From: Nannocystis sp. RBIL2
Lineage (GTDB): Bacteria; Myxococcota_A; Polyangia; Nannocystales; Nannocystaceae
Reading direction: 5' to 3'
DNA length: 64,000 nucleotides
NCBI RefSeq assembly: GCF_026626745.1
Contig: NZ_JAPNJW010000002.1
Coordinates: forward strand, 1,054,001 to 1,118,000
Translations under genes and position numbers: made by a program
Notes under the pieces: generated by a model
Database searches by the model: none
The model's input: only the letters and a program-made list of their open reading frames with translations
Told to the model about the DNA's origin: nothing
In this document: in pieces, positions 1 through 8,244 of the stretch
Layout of the letters: every line of letters begins with the position of its first letter
How positions within the stretch are numbered: the stretch's first letter is position 1

Positions 1-1390
1 CCGGCAGCTCGACGCCCTTCTTCGTCAGCTTGGCGACGCGGTGGTCGGCGATCGAGTCGCGCCGCTGCATGTAGATCTGGACCAACCGGCGAGCCGCGTA
101 GTGGGCCTTGATCTGCCACTTCGGCTCGTTGGCCAGGAGCACCGCGAACGCGATCTCCGGGCGCTCGGCTGGCGCGTAGCCGACGAACCAGTTGTAGTTG
201 AGGCCCGGGGCGCGCTTGCCGGTGAGGCTGCCGGTCTTGCCGGCGACCTGCGTCTCGGCGATGTACGAGTTGCCCTGGCGGTCGACGAAGCTCGCGCGCG
301 CGGTGCCCTCGGTGGTCGTGCGCACCATCATCGCGCCGACCGCCTCGGCGACGTCCTTCGACAGCACGCGCTCGGTCTTCGGCAGCGACGGCGTGCGGTC
401 GGTGCCGTCGGGCCCGAGCACCTGGGAGATCACGTGCGGCGCCTGGTACACGCCGTCGCGGGCGAACACGCTGGCGAGCAGCGCCCCGTGCAGCGGGCTC
501 ATGTCGACGTGCCAGAACCCGGCCGCGACCTTGGCCCGCTCCTTCGCATCGGCCGGGATCAGCGCGGGCGAGCGCTCGACCGGGAATTCGAACGGGATGT
601 CGCTGTCGAACTTGAACGAGCGCACGGTCGCCTGCAGCGAGTCCGCGCTGAGGTGCTTGAGCGCGAGCTTGGCGATCACCACGTTGTGGCTGTGGGCGAC
701 GGCGCCGCCGAGGTCGTCACAGCGCTCGTCGCGGCGCGGGTCGTCGAGCAGCAGGTCGTCGGTGATGCCGTGGAGGCCGCCGCTGAAGCACACCCGCGTC
801 TTGGTGTTGACGTGCTTGTTGGCCAGCAGCGAGGCCGCGGTCACCAGCTTGAAGGTCGACGCGGCCGGCGCCCACGCCGTCGTCACGATCTCGAGCGGAT
901 CGACCTCGGGGTCCATGCTCGAGTGGCCGGCCAGCGCGAGCACCGCGTTGTCGCGCACGTCGAGCATGACCGCGGCCGCGTACGGCACCTCACGGTTGCG
1001 GAAGATCTGCAGCGCCGCGTCCTGCAGCACCGGGTCGAGCGTGTAGAGGATCCGGTGGCCGTCGCTCAGCTCCTGCACCAGGCGCGTGCGCGCCAGGTCG
1101 GTGGCGAGCGACGGGAAGTCGGGATCTGCGGACTTCGTCACCTTGGCCGGGGTCGGCGCGTCGGCGCCGAGCGGGGCCGGCGTCGCGGCCGCGAGGTCGA
1201 GTCGGTCCTGCCACGGCAGCGCGGCGACCGGCGCTTCCTCCGGCGCCGCCTGCGTCCCCGTCGCCGCGGTGCGCACCACGTCGTGCGTCTCCGGGACCTC
1301 CTGGCGCTGCACGTAGAATGCGATGGCGCCGAGAGTTCCGACGAAGAAGAGCGCGCCGAGTCCGCTGAGTCGGGTGTTGGGGGCCGACAT
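1..1390 (-). CDS. Penicillin-binding transpeptidase (3' end beyond window)
   Basis: Peptidoglycan cross-linking D,D-transpeptidase, anchored in the inner membrane with its catalytic domain in the periplasm. The window holds the first 463 codons and no stop. One N-terminal membrane segment lies at about residues 8-24. All three active-site motifs of the family are present in order: STFK with the acylated Ser at about 178, SHN at about 234, and KTGS at about 385. The N-terminal part before the transpeptidase domain is short, so it resembles a stand-alone transpeptidase more than a full FtsI or MrdA. The ATG at 1390 gives the membrane segment a normal position and sits inside a single GACATGTC palindrome. 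It is divergent from the diguanylate cyclase gene. The family is certain; the exact PBP class is not. Confidence 0.9.
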   Translation of the reverse strand, partial: MSAPNTRLSGLGALFFVGTLGAIAFYVQRQEVPETHDVVRTAATGTQAAPEEAPVAALPWQDRLDLAAATPAPLGADAPTPAKVTKSADPDFPSLATDLARTRLVQELSDGHRILYTLDPVLQDAALQIFRNREVPYAAAVMLDVRDNAVLALAGHSSMDPEVDPLEIVTTAWAPAASTFKLVTAASLLANKHVNTKTRVCFSGGLHGITDDLLLDDPRRDERCDDLGGAVAHSHNVVIAKLALKHLSADSLQATVRSFKFDSDIPFEFPVERSPALIPADAKERAKVAAGFWHVDMSPLHGALLASVFARDGVYQAPHVISQVLGPDGTDRTPSLPKTERVLSKDVAEAVGAMMVRTTTEGTARASFVDRQGNSYIAETQVAGKTGSLTGKRAPGLNYNWFVGYAPAERPEIAFAVLLANEPKWQIKAHYAARRLVQIYMQRRDSIADHRVAKLTKKGVELP

Positions 1391-1674
1391 GTCGGAGGGT
1401 CATAGCAGCGCCCCTGCGGGCTCGGCAAAATTTCGCGAGATCGCTGTCGCGTCGAAGCTCGCGCGCGAGCCGCGACGATGGCAAAAAAATATAACATCTC
1501 GGGCACTTACAAAGCGTGACCTGAGACGGGGGGTGTTGGCCCGCACGCGCCATAACGAGCCTACATCGCCGGACTGCGTCGCACCAGAATCACCCCTCGC
1601 GCTCCGCGTCGTTCCCCGGCTCTGGTAATTTGACCGGCGCAGAGGGGGCGCCCCTCGAGGACTGCCGCGGGCTT
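1391..1674. other. Divergent intergenic region
   Basis: This 284-bp gap separates two divergent genes and must hold both promoters. The one unusual feature is an AT-rich patch around 1485-1500 in otherwise GC-rich DNA. I could not place a convincing -35/-10 pair in either direction. Confidence 0.4.
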
Positions 1675-2559
<885 letters not shown>

Positions 2560-2701
2560 CCCGCTTCGCCGCCGCGCGACCGAGAGCTCTCGGCGGCAGG
2601 CGGCGCGGGCCTCTTCCATTAAGAAGGTCCGGCCGCTCGCTCGCTCACGCAGTCGCTGCACATGCACCGACCGAGCGGGCGGGCGGCGCATCGACCTCGC
2701 G
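2560..2701. other. Convergent gap with 14-bp palindrome
   Basis: The gap lies between the convergent diguanylate cyclase and GDT1-like genes. It contains a perfect 14-bp palindrome, CCGAGAGCTCTCGG (2580-2593), but no T-run, so it is only a possible bidirectional terminator. Unlike most convergent gaps in this window, it carries no CATG 14-bp array. Confidence 0.35.
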
Positions 2702-2986
2702 TCACGACTTGGCGACGAACGTCGCGGCCAGCATCCAGCCGCCGAGGATCACGAACAGCGCCCCGGCGACGCGCTCGATCAGCACCGGCTCGACGCGGGT
2801 GCGCAGCCACTCGCCGGCCAGCACCGCGACGAGGCTCGACAGCACCAGCGCGAGCGCCGACGCGGCGAACACCAGCCAGCGGCGGCCGCTCGACGCCGCC
2901 ATGCTCATCGTGGTGAGCTGGGTCTTGTCGCCGAGTTCGGCGAGGAACACGAGGCCGAAGGTCGTAAAGAACGCGCGGAGGTCCAT
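2702..2986 (-). CDS. Half-size GDT1/UPF0016 membrane protein
   Basis: Small inner-membrane protein of the GDT1/TMEM165/MneA family, whose members export Mn2+ or exchange Ca2+/Mn2+ for protons. The 94 residues carry the signature ELGDKTQ (about 17-23) and three hydrophobic segments. Most family members have two such repeats; this gene encodes one and no second copy lies beside it, so the protein probably works as a homodimer or with a partner encoded elsewhere. It is divergent from mutL (108-bp gap). Substrate is inferred from the family only. Confidence 0.8.
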   Translation of the reverse strand: MDLRAFFTTFGLVFLAELGDKTQLTTMSMAASSGRRWLVFAASALALVLSSLVAVLAGEWLRTRVEPVLIERVAGALFVILGGWMLAATFVAKS

Positions 2987-3094
2987 GGCAAGGCACCGGA
3001 GGCAGGTCCGCCACCATAGCGGGCCTGGGCCGCGGCGGGCGCGCTTACGCGCGGGGCCTTGCGCGCCGGCCTCCGGTCGGCCTAACTATCCCGC

Positions 3095-6000
3095 GTGAAT
3101 TCGCCCGCGCCTGCCGCCTCCGGTCGGATCGCCGTGCTCGGGGCCCTGGTCATCGACCAGATCGCCGCCGGCGAGGTCGTCGAGCGGCCCGCCTCGGTCA
3201 TCAAGGAGCTGGTCGACAACAGCCTCGACGCCGGCGCCACCCGCGTCGACGTCGAGCTCGAGGACGGCGGGATGGCTCGGATCTCCGTCCGCGACAACGG
3301 CCGCGGGATCCACCCTGACGACCTCTTGCTGGCCGTCACGCGCCACGCCACCAGCAAGCTGCGCCACGCCGCCGACATCGCCGACATCACCACCCTCGGC
3401 TTCCGCGGCGAGGCGCTGGCCAGCGTCGCCGCGGTCGCGCGCGTCGACCTGCGCAGCCGCCAGCCCGGCGCCGCCGTCGGCGTCCATTTGCACGGCATCC
3501 CTGGCGAGGCCCCCACCCTCACCCCGGCCGGAATGCCGGTCGGGACCCAGATCGACGTCCACGCCCTCTTCGCCAACCTGCCGGCGCGGCGCAAGTTCAT
3601 GCGCGCCGAGGCGACCGAGGTCGGCCACTGCAGCGACACCCTGCTGCGCCTCGCCATCGTCCACCCGGGCGTGCACTTCACCCTGCGTCACGGCAAGCGC
3701 GAGCTGCTCAACTTGCCGCGCACCACTCCCGAGGGCCGCGTCGCCCAGGTGCTCGAGCGCCGCGTCGCCGGCCCGTTCTTCGCCTTCCGCGGCGAGGACG
3801 ACGGCATCCGCGTCGAAGCCTTCCTGCCCCACCCGACCGCCGCCGCGCGCGGTCGCGGCAGCCCTTACCTCATCACTCGCCAGCGCGTCGTGCGGGAGCG
3901 CAGCCTCGCGCAGATCCTCACCCAGGCCTACGGCCTCGGCGGCGAGGCCCCCTCGGCCTGCCTGTTCGTCGAGCCGCCCGCCGGCGCGGTCGACGTCAAC
4001 GTCCACCCGCAGAAGGCCGAGGTCCGCTTCAGCGAGCCGCAGCAGATCTACGCGGCGGTGCGCCGGGTCCTCGCCGCCGCCGTCGCCGCCGCCCCGTGGG
4101 CCGGCGATCTCGCCAGTCTCTCGGGACAGGTTGTGACGAACATGTCCGATGCGCCAGCTGCCGACGAGGCCCCGCGCGGCGCTCCGGCGGGGGTGCCTCC
4201 TGGCCGCGTCGGCGCGATCCCGATCGGCTTCGCGCCGGTCCGCGTCGGCGACGCGCCCCGCACCGGCCGCGACGACGAGGACTCGGCGGACGCGCGGCAA
4301 GCTCCCGCGAGCGCCCGGCGTCGCGCGGCCCGCGAGGACGAGGACGAGGACGCGGACGAGACCGAGACCGGCGACACAGAGGCGCAGCGCTCGGGCGCTC
4401 GGCGGTCCGCGGCGCTGCGCCGGCCTGACGGCGAGACCGAGGACCACGGTCCTCCGCGCCGCGCCGCCTCCGCCGACGATCTCTCTCCCGAAGATGATGA
4501 AGATGATGCGCCCGGTCCCGCCGTGCGCCGCGCCCAGCAGGCTGCCGCTGCCGCTGCCGCGGGCCGTCGGGCCGAGGCCGAGGCCTGGCTGAGCCGCGCC
4601 GAGGCCTCGATCGACGCCCCCCGTCGCCCGCTCGAGACCGACCTCCCCTCCGCGCCAGCGTCGCGCCCTGGGTCCGGGCCGCGCCCCGCGCGCTCCAAGT
4701 CTGGGCCGCTCCCCGCGGCGCCGCCGGGCGCCGCCGGCTGGGACCTCGATCTGGCGTCTACACCGGCTGCCTCTGGGGACATGTCCTCACGAGCAGGCGG
4801 AGCGGCCGCCTCTGCAGATGTCTCTTCGGACATGTCCTTCCGTGCGTCCGGGACGAGCGACCGCCGCGACGGGGCCGACAGTTCGCTCGCGGCTCCATCG
4901 GACATGTCGCTCGACGCAGCCGCCAGGCGTCGCGCTCACGACATGCCCTCCGGGTCCAGCTCGGTCGCGCTGGAGCGCCCCTCGGCTGCCCGCTCCGATG
5001 AACCTGTCCTTTCGGACACCTCTCAGCGCACTTCAGCCGCCCGTCCTGGCAAAACCGGCGTTTCGGGCCCCTCCTCGGGCAGCGCGGAACCTGACCTTTC
5101 GGACACCTCCACGCGCTCCTCGGCCTGGCCCGACGAACCTGGCGCTTCGGACATGTCCCTCCGCACACCAGCCGATTCGGCCGATCAGGACTCTGCGGAC
5201 CCGCTCGGTCCTGCTCCCCGAGACGGCAGCACCGCTCCCGGTCGACCTGTCCCCGAGGACATGCCCGACGAGGCCTCGGCCGCCTGGCTGACCCGCGCCG
5301 GGGCCACGAGCGAGCACGACCCCGCCCGCGACCGGGCGGCCGCGTGGATCGAGCGGGCCGGCGGCGAGTTCCCGCCCGACCTGGGCGCCGGCACCGACCC
5401 GCTGCTGCGCTGGTCGGAGCGCCAGCCCGACCCGCCGCCCACGCCCCCGCCCGCGTCCGAGGAGCGGCGCCCGGGGGCTTACCGCCTGAGCACGCGCGCC
5501 CTCGACCACGGCTACGACCGCCACAAGCGCGCGGTCATGGAGGCCGCCGCCGCGCTCCGTCCCGACGGCGCCGCCCCGCGCTCCGCCGAGCCCGAGCGCG
5601 ACGCCTCGTCGACCGCGCTGCCGCTGGCGCTCGACGTCCCTGGCCCAAGGGACATGCGCGAACAGACCGGTCCCGGCGGACAGACGGGGACGCCCGCGGC
5701 CGCGCCGCAGCGGCCCGACATCCCGGCCCTGCTCGCCTGCCTCCCGGGCCCGGTGGCCGTGTTCGCCGACCGCGACGCCCTGCTCGCAGTCGACCTCCGG
5801 CGCGTCCGCTCGCACCTGGTCTATCTCCGCCTGCAGCGCGACCTGGTCGGCCGACGCGCCGTGGCCGTGCAGGGCCTGCTGTCGCCCGCGGTGGTCCAGC
5901 GCCCGGCCGCCGACGTCGCGCTGATCCAGGCCGCCCGCACCGAGCTGCTCGGCCTCGGCGTCGACCTCGACGTGTTCGGCGACGACGCCGTGGTCGTGCG

Positions 6001-6277
6001 CGGCGTGCCGGCCCACCTGCGCCACTGTGTCGACGACGCCGACGCGGCCGACCTGGTGGCCCGGATCGTCCCGTGGCTGCGGATCCGCTCCGGCGACGGC
6101 GATCGGGCGGCGCGCGAACGCGGCCTGCTCGACGCGATCGCGGCCACCCACGGCGGCGATCCGGCGCCTCGCCTGGCCCGCCGCTGGCTTGCCGAGCTCG
6201 TCGATGCCGGCGCCGCGCTCGACTCGGTGCCGGGGATCCGCCGCTGGACCGCGACCGCGTTGCTCGGAGGCGAATGA
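3095..6277 (+). CDS. mutL: DNA mismatch repair protein MutL with giant linker
   Basis: MutL couples mismatch recognition by MutS to strand removal. At 1060 residues it is much longer than the usual 600-700. The N-terminal GHKL ATPase is intact: catalytic-site Asn in ELVDNSLDAG (about 38-47), DNGRGI (67-72), FRGEAL (103-108), and NVHPQKAEVRF near 300. The C-terminal dimerisation domain covers about 875-1060. Between them is a roughly 500-residue Ala/Pro/Ser/Asp-rich linker seeded with CATG 14-bp repeats, read as SDMS, SDTS and similar. At the usual endonuclease DQHAxxE position the sequence reads VDLRRVRSH, so the metal-dependent nickase motif appears to be missing. GTG start. First gene of a compact operon; its stop overlaps the miaA start. 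Confidence 0.93.
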   Translation: MNSPAPAASGRIAVLGALVIDQIAAGEVVERPASVIKELVDNSLDAGATRVDVELEDGGMARISVRDNGRGIHPDDLLLAVTRHATSKLRHAADIADITTLGFRGEALASVAAVARVDLRSRQPGAAVGVHLHGIPGEAPTLTPAGMPVGTQIDVHALFANLPARRKFMRAEATEVGHCSDTLLRLAIVHPGVHFTLRHGKRELLNLPRTTPEGRVAQVLERRVAGPFFAFRGEDDGIRVEAFLPHPTAAARGRGSPYLITRQRVVRERSLAQILTQAYGLGGEAPSACLFVEPPAGAVDVNVHPQKAEVRFSEPQQIYAAVRRVLAAAVAAAPWAGDLASLSGQVVTNMSDAPAADEAPRGAPAGVPPGRVGAIPIGFAPVRVGDAPRTGRDDEDSADARQAPASARRRAAREDEDEDADETETGDTEAQRSGARRSAALRRPDGETEDHGPPRRAASADDLSPEDDEDDAPGPAVRRAQQAAAAAAAGRRAEAEAWLSRAEASIDAPRRPLETDLPSAPASRPGSGPRPARSKSGPLPAAPPGAAGWDLDLASTPAASGDMSSRAGGAAASADVSSDMSFRASGTSDRRDGADSSLAAPSDMSLDAAARRRAHDMPSGSSSVALERPSAARSDEPVLSDTSQRTSAARPGKTGVSGPSSGSAEPDLSDTSTRSSAWPDEPGASDMSLRTPADSADQDSADPLGPAPRDGSTAPGRPVPEDMPDEASAAWLTRAGATSEHDPARDRAAAWIERAGGEFPPDLGAGTDPLLRWSERQPDPPPTPPPASEERRPGAYRLSTRALDHGYDRHKRAVMEAAAALRPDGAAPRSAEPERDASSTALPLALDVPGPRDMREQTGPGGQTGTPAAAPQRPDIPALLACLPGPVAVFADRDALLAVDLRRVRSHLVYLRLQRDLVGRRAVAVQGLLSPAVVQRPAADVALIQAARTELLGLGVDLDVFGDDAVVVRGVPAHLRHCVDDADAADLVARIVPWLRIRSGDGDRAARERGLLDAIAATHGGDPAPRLARRWLAELVDAGAALDSVPGIRRWTATALLGGE
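4110..5273. repeat. CATG 14-bp repeat copies in mutL linker
   Basis: Several short runs of the palindromic repeat lie in the coding sequence for the MutL linker. Cores at 14-bp steps include 4113/4127/4141, 4780/4794, 4817/4831, 5090/5104, 5138/5152/5166 and 5246/5260; a pair at 5639/5653 lies further on. Full GGACATGTCC cores occur at 4777, 4828 and 5149. They are translated in different frames, giving repeated Asp-Met-Ser and Asp-Thr-Ser strings. Confidence 0.75.
6266..6270 (+). promoter_or_regulatory. Ribosome binding site deciding the miaA start
   Basis: GGAGG ends six bases before the ATG at 6277 but only three before the ATG at 6274. The spacing favours 6277. Confidence 0.6.
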
Positions 6278-7281
6278 TGACCGCCGACGGCGCGACGGAT
6301 CGCGCGGACGATCTGCCGCGCCTGCTCGCCGTCGTCGGCCCGACCGCGTCTGGAAAATCACGCCTCGCGGTCGCGCTGGCGGAGCGCCTGCACCTGCCGA
6401 TCTTCTGCTGCGACTCGGTGCAGATCTATCGCCGCCTCGACATCGGCTCCGCGAAGGTCGACGCCGCCACGCGCGAACGCGTGCCGCATCACCTGCTCGA
6501 CCTCGTCGAGCCCGACGCCGAGTTCAGCGCGGGGGACTACCAGGAAGCCGCGTGGCAATTGCTCGCGCGAAGCCCGGGCCTGTTCGCCGGCGGCACCGGC
6601 TTCTACCTGCGCGCAGTCACGTACACGTACAGCGGCGCCGATCCGCAGGCCGACGCCCCCGCGAGCGATCCGCGACGCGCGAGCTTCACTGCGCGGTGGG
6701 AAGCAAGCGAGCGCGAGCACGCGGGCGCCGTACACGCGGAACTGCAGCGCCGCGATCCCCAGGCCGCAGCCGCGATTCACCCGCGCAATGTCGTGCGCGC
6801 CCTGCGAGCGCTGTGGCTGTGCGAAGCGCACGAAAGGCCCGTGAGCCTCGTCCGCGCCGAAGATCCGCCGCGTGCGCGAGCTCGCCTCGCCACCGTGGTC
6901 CTCGAGCCCGAGTTCGCCGCACTGGACCGCGCGATCGATGACCGCTGCGACGCGATGATCCGCGCCGGCCTCGTCACCGAGGTGTCCAACCTCGTCGCTG
7001 CTGGGTATGATTCGCGCCATCGAAGCATGCGAAGCCTCGGCTACCGCCAGATCCTCGATCACCTCGCCGGCCAGAGCCTCGGCGACGCCGTCGCCGCCAT
7101 CAAGCAGGAGACGCGGCGCTACGCCCGGCGCCAGCGCACCTACTTCCGCAATCAGCTGACGGCGGCGCGCACGATCGCGGTCTCGCAGCCGATCTGGCTC
7201 TTGAGCCAGGTCGAGCTCGATCGCCAGGCCGACACCATCGCCGCCGAGGCCGCGGCGTTCCTCGCGGGGGAGCTGACATGA
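6277..7281 (+). CDS. miaA: tRNA dimethylallyltransferase MiaA
   Basis: Transfers a dimethylallyl group to N6 of A37 in tRNAs that read UNN codons, the first step towards ms2i6A. The 334-residue protein is of normal length. It has the P-loop GPTASGKS near residue 14, DSVQIYRRLDIGSAK for tRNA and substrate binding, GGTGFYLRA, and the late motif ARRQRTYFR. ATG 6277 has a well-spaced GGAGG; ATG 6274 is the alternative. The mutL stop overlaps it in ATGATGA and accA starts in its stop (ATGA), so translation is probably coupled. mutL-miaA adjacency is widespread in bacteria. Confidence 0.96.
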   Translation: MTADGATDRADDLPRLLAVVGPTASGKSRLAVALAERLHLPIFCCDSVQIYRRLDIGSAKVDAATRERVPHHLLDLVEPDAEFSAGDYQEAAWQLLARSPGLFAGGTGFYLRAVTYTYSGADPQADAPASDPRRASFTARWEASEREHAGAVHAELQRRDPQAAAAIHPRNVVRALRALWLCEAHERPVSLVRAEDPPRARARLATVVLEPEFAALDRAIDDRCDAMIRAGLVTEVSNLVAAGYDSRHRSMRSLGYRQILDHLAGQSLGDAVAAIKQETRRYARRQRTYFRNQLTAARTIAVSQPIWLLSQVELDRQADTIAAEAAAFLAGELT

Positions 7282-8237
7282 GCGGCAAAGTGTTGGAGTT
7301 CGAGCGCCCGATCGTGGAGCTCGAGACGAAGATCCGCGAGCTCAAGGATCTGTCGGGCGCCGGCAGCGAGATGGCCGACGAGATCGCCAGGCTCGAGCAG
7401 AAGGCCGCGGAGCTGCAGCGCGAGCGGTTCGCCGCGCTCACCCCGTGGGAGCAGCTGCAGCTCGCCAAGCACCCCGACCGTCCCTACACCCTCGACTACA
7501 TCGGCGAGGTCCTCACCGACTTCGTCGAGCTCAAGGGCGACCGCGCCTTCGGCGACGACCCGGCGATCGTCGGAGGCATCGCCCGCCTCGACGGCCGCTC
7601 GGTCGTGGTGCTCGGCCAACAGAAGGGCCGCAACACCAAGGAGAACCTGCACCGCAACTTCGGGATGGCGCGCCCGGAGGGCTACCGCAAGGCGCAGCGG
7701 CTGATGAAGATGGCCGACCAGTTCGGCCTGCCGCTGCTCTGCCTCATCGACACCGCCGGCGCCTACCCGGGCATCGGCGCCGAGGAGCGCGGCCAGGCCG
7801 AGGCCATCGCCACCTGCCTCGAGCTGATGGCCGGCCTGCGCGTGCCCTCGATCTCGGTCGTCATCGGCGAGGGCGGCTCGGGCGGCGCGCTGGCGATCGG
7901 CGTCACCGACCGGATCCTCATGCTCGAGCACGCGGTCTACTCGGTCATCTCGCCGCGCGGCTGCGCCTCGATCCTGTGGAAGGACGCCGAGGCCGAGCGC
8001 ACCGCCGCCGAGCAGCTCAAGATGACCGCCCACGACCTCGTCGGCCTCGGGATCTGCGACGAGGTCGTGCCCGAGGCGCTCGGCGGCGCCCACCGCGGGC
8101 TCCCCGCCACCGCCGCCGCGCTCCACGACGCCCTCCGCCGCCACTACGGCGAACTCGCCGCGCTCTCGGTCCAGGACCGGCTCGAGCGGCGTTACGCCAA
8201 GTTCCGGCGCATGGGTCACGTGGAGATGCAGGCTTAA
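7278..8237 (+). CDS. accA: Acetyl-CoA carboxylase carboxyltransferase alpha subunit
   Basis: Alpha half of the carboxyltransferase that moves the carboxyl group from biotin to acetyl-CoA to give malonyl-CoA for fatty acid synthesis. The 319 residues are the normal length. The N-terminal helical region is followed by the crotonase-fold core, with family blocks FVELKGDRAFGDD, GHxKG-type GQQKGRNTKEN, DTAGAYPGIGAEERGQ and GEGGSGGALAIGV. The partner accD and the biotin subunits are not in this window. It overlaps miaA by four bases and the next gene starts seven bases after its stop. Confidence 0.96.
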   Translation: MSGKVLEFERPIVELETKIRELKDLSGAGSEMADEIARLEQKAAELQRERFAALTPWEQLQLAKHPDRPYTLDYIGEVLTDFVELKGDRAFGDDPAIVGGIARLDGRSVVVLGQQKGRNTKENLHRNFGMARPEGYRKAQRLMKMADQFGLPLLCLIDTAGAYPGIGAEERGQAEAIATCLELMAGLRVPSISVVIGEGGSGGALAIGVTDRILMLEHAVYSVISPRGCASILWKDAEAERTAAEQLKMTAHDLVGLGICDEVVPEALGGAHRGLPATAAALHDALRRHYGELAALSVQDRLERRYAKFRRMGHVEMQA

Positions 8238-8244
8238 GGTCGGC

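Noticed and set aside
41..1405. A 454-codon plus-strand frame at the left edge
   Set aside because: The minus strand encodes a penicillin-binding protein with all three active-site motifs in the right order, so the plus frame is a shadow.
1486..1505. AT-rich stretch as a sigma-70 promoter for the penicillin-binding protein
   Set aside because: The TTGTAA and TATATT-like hexamers on the minus strand are only about 13 bp apart, too close for a standard promoter.
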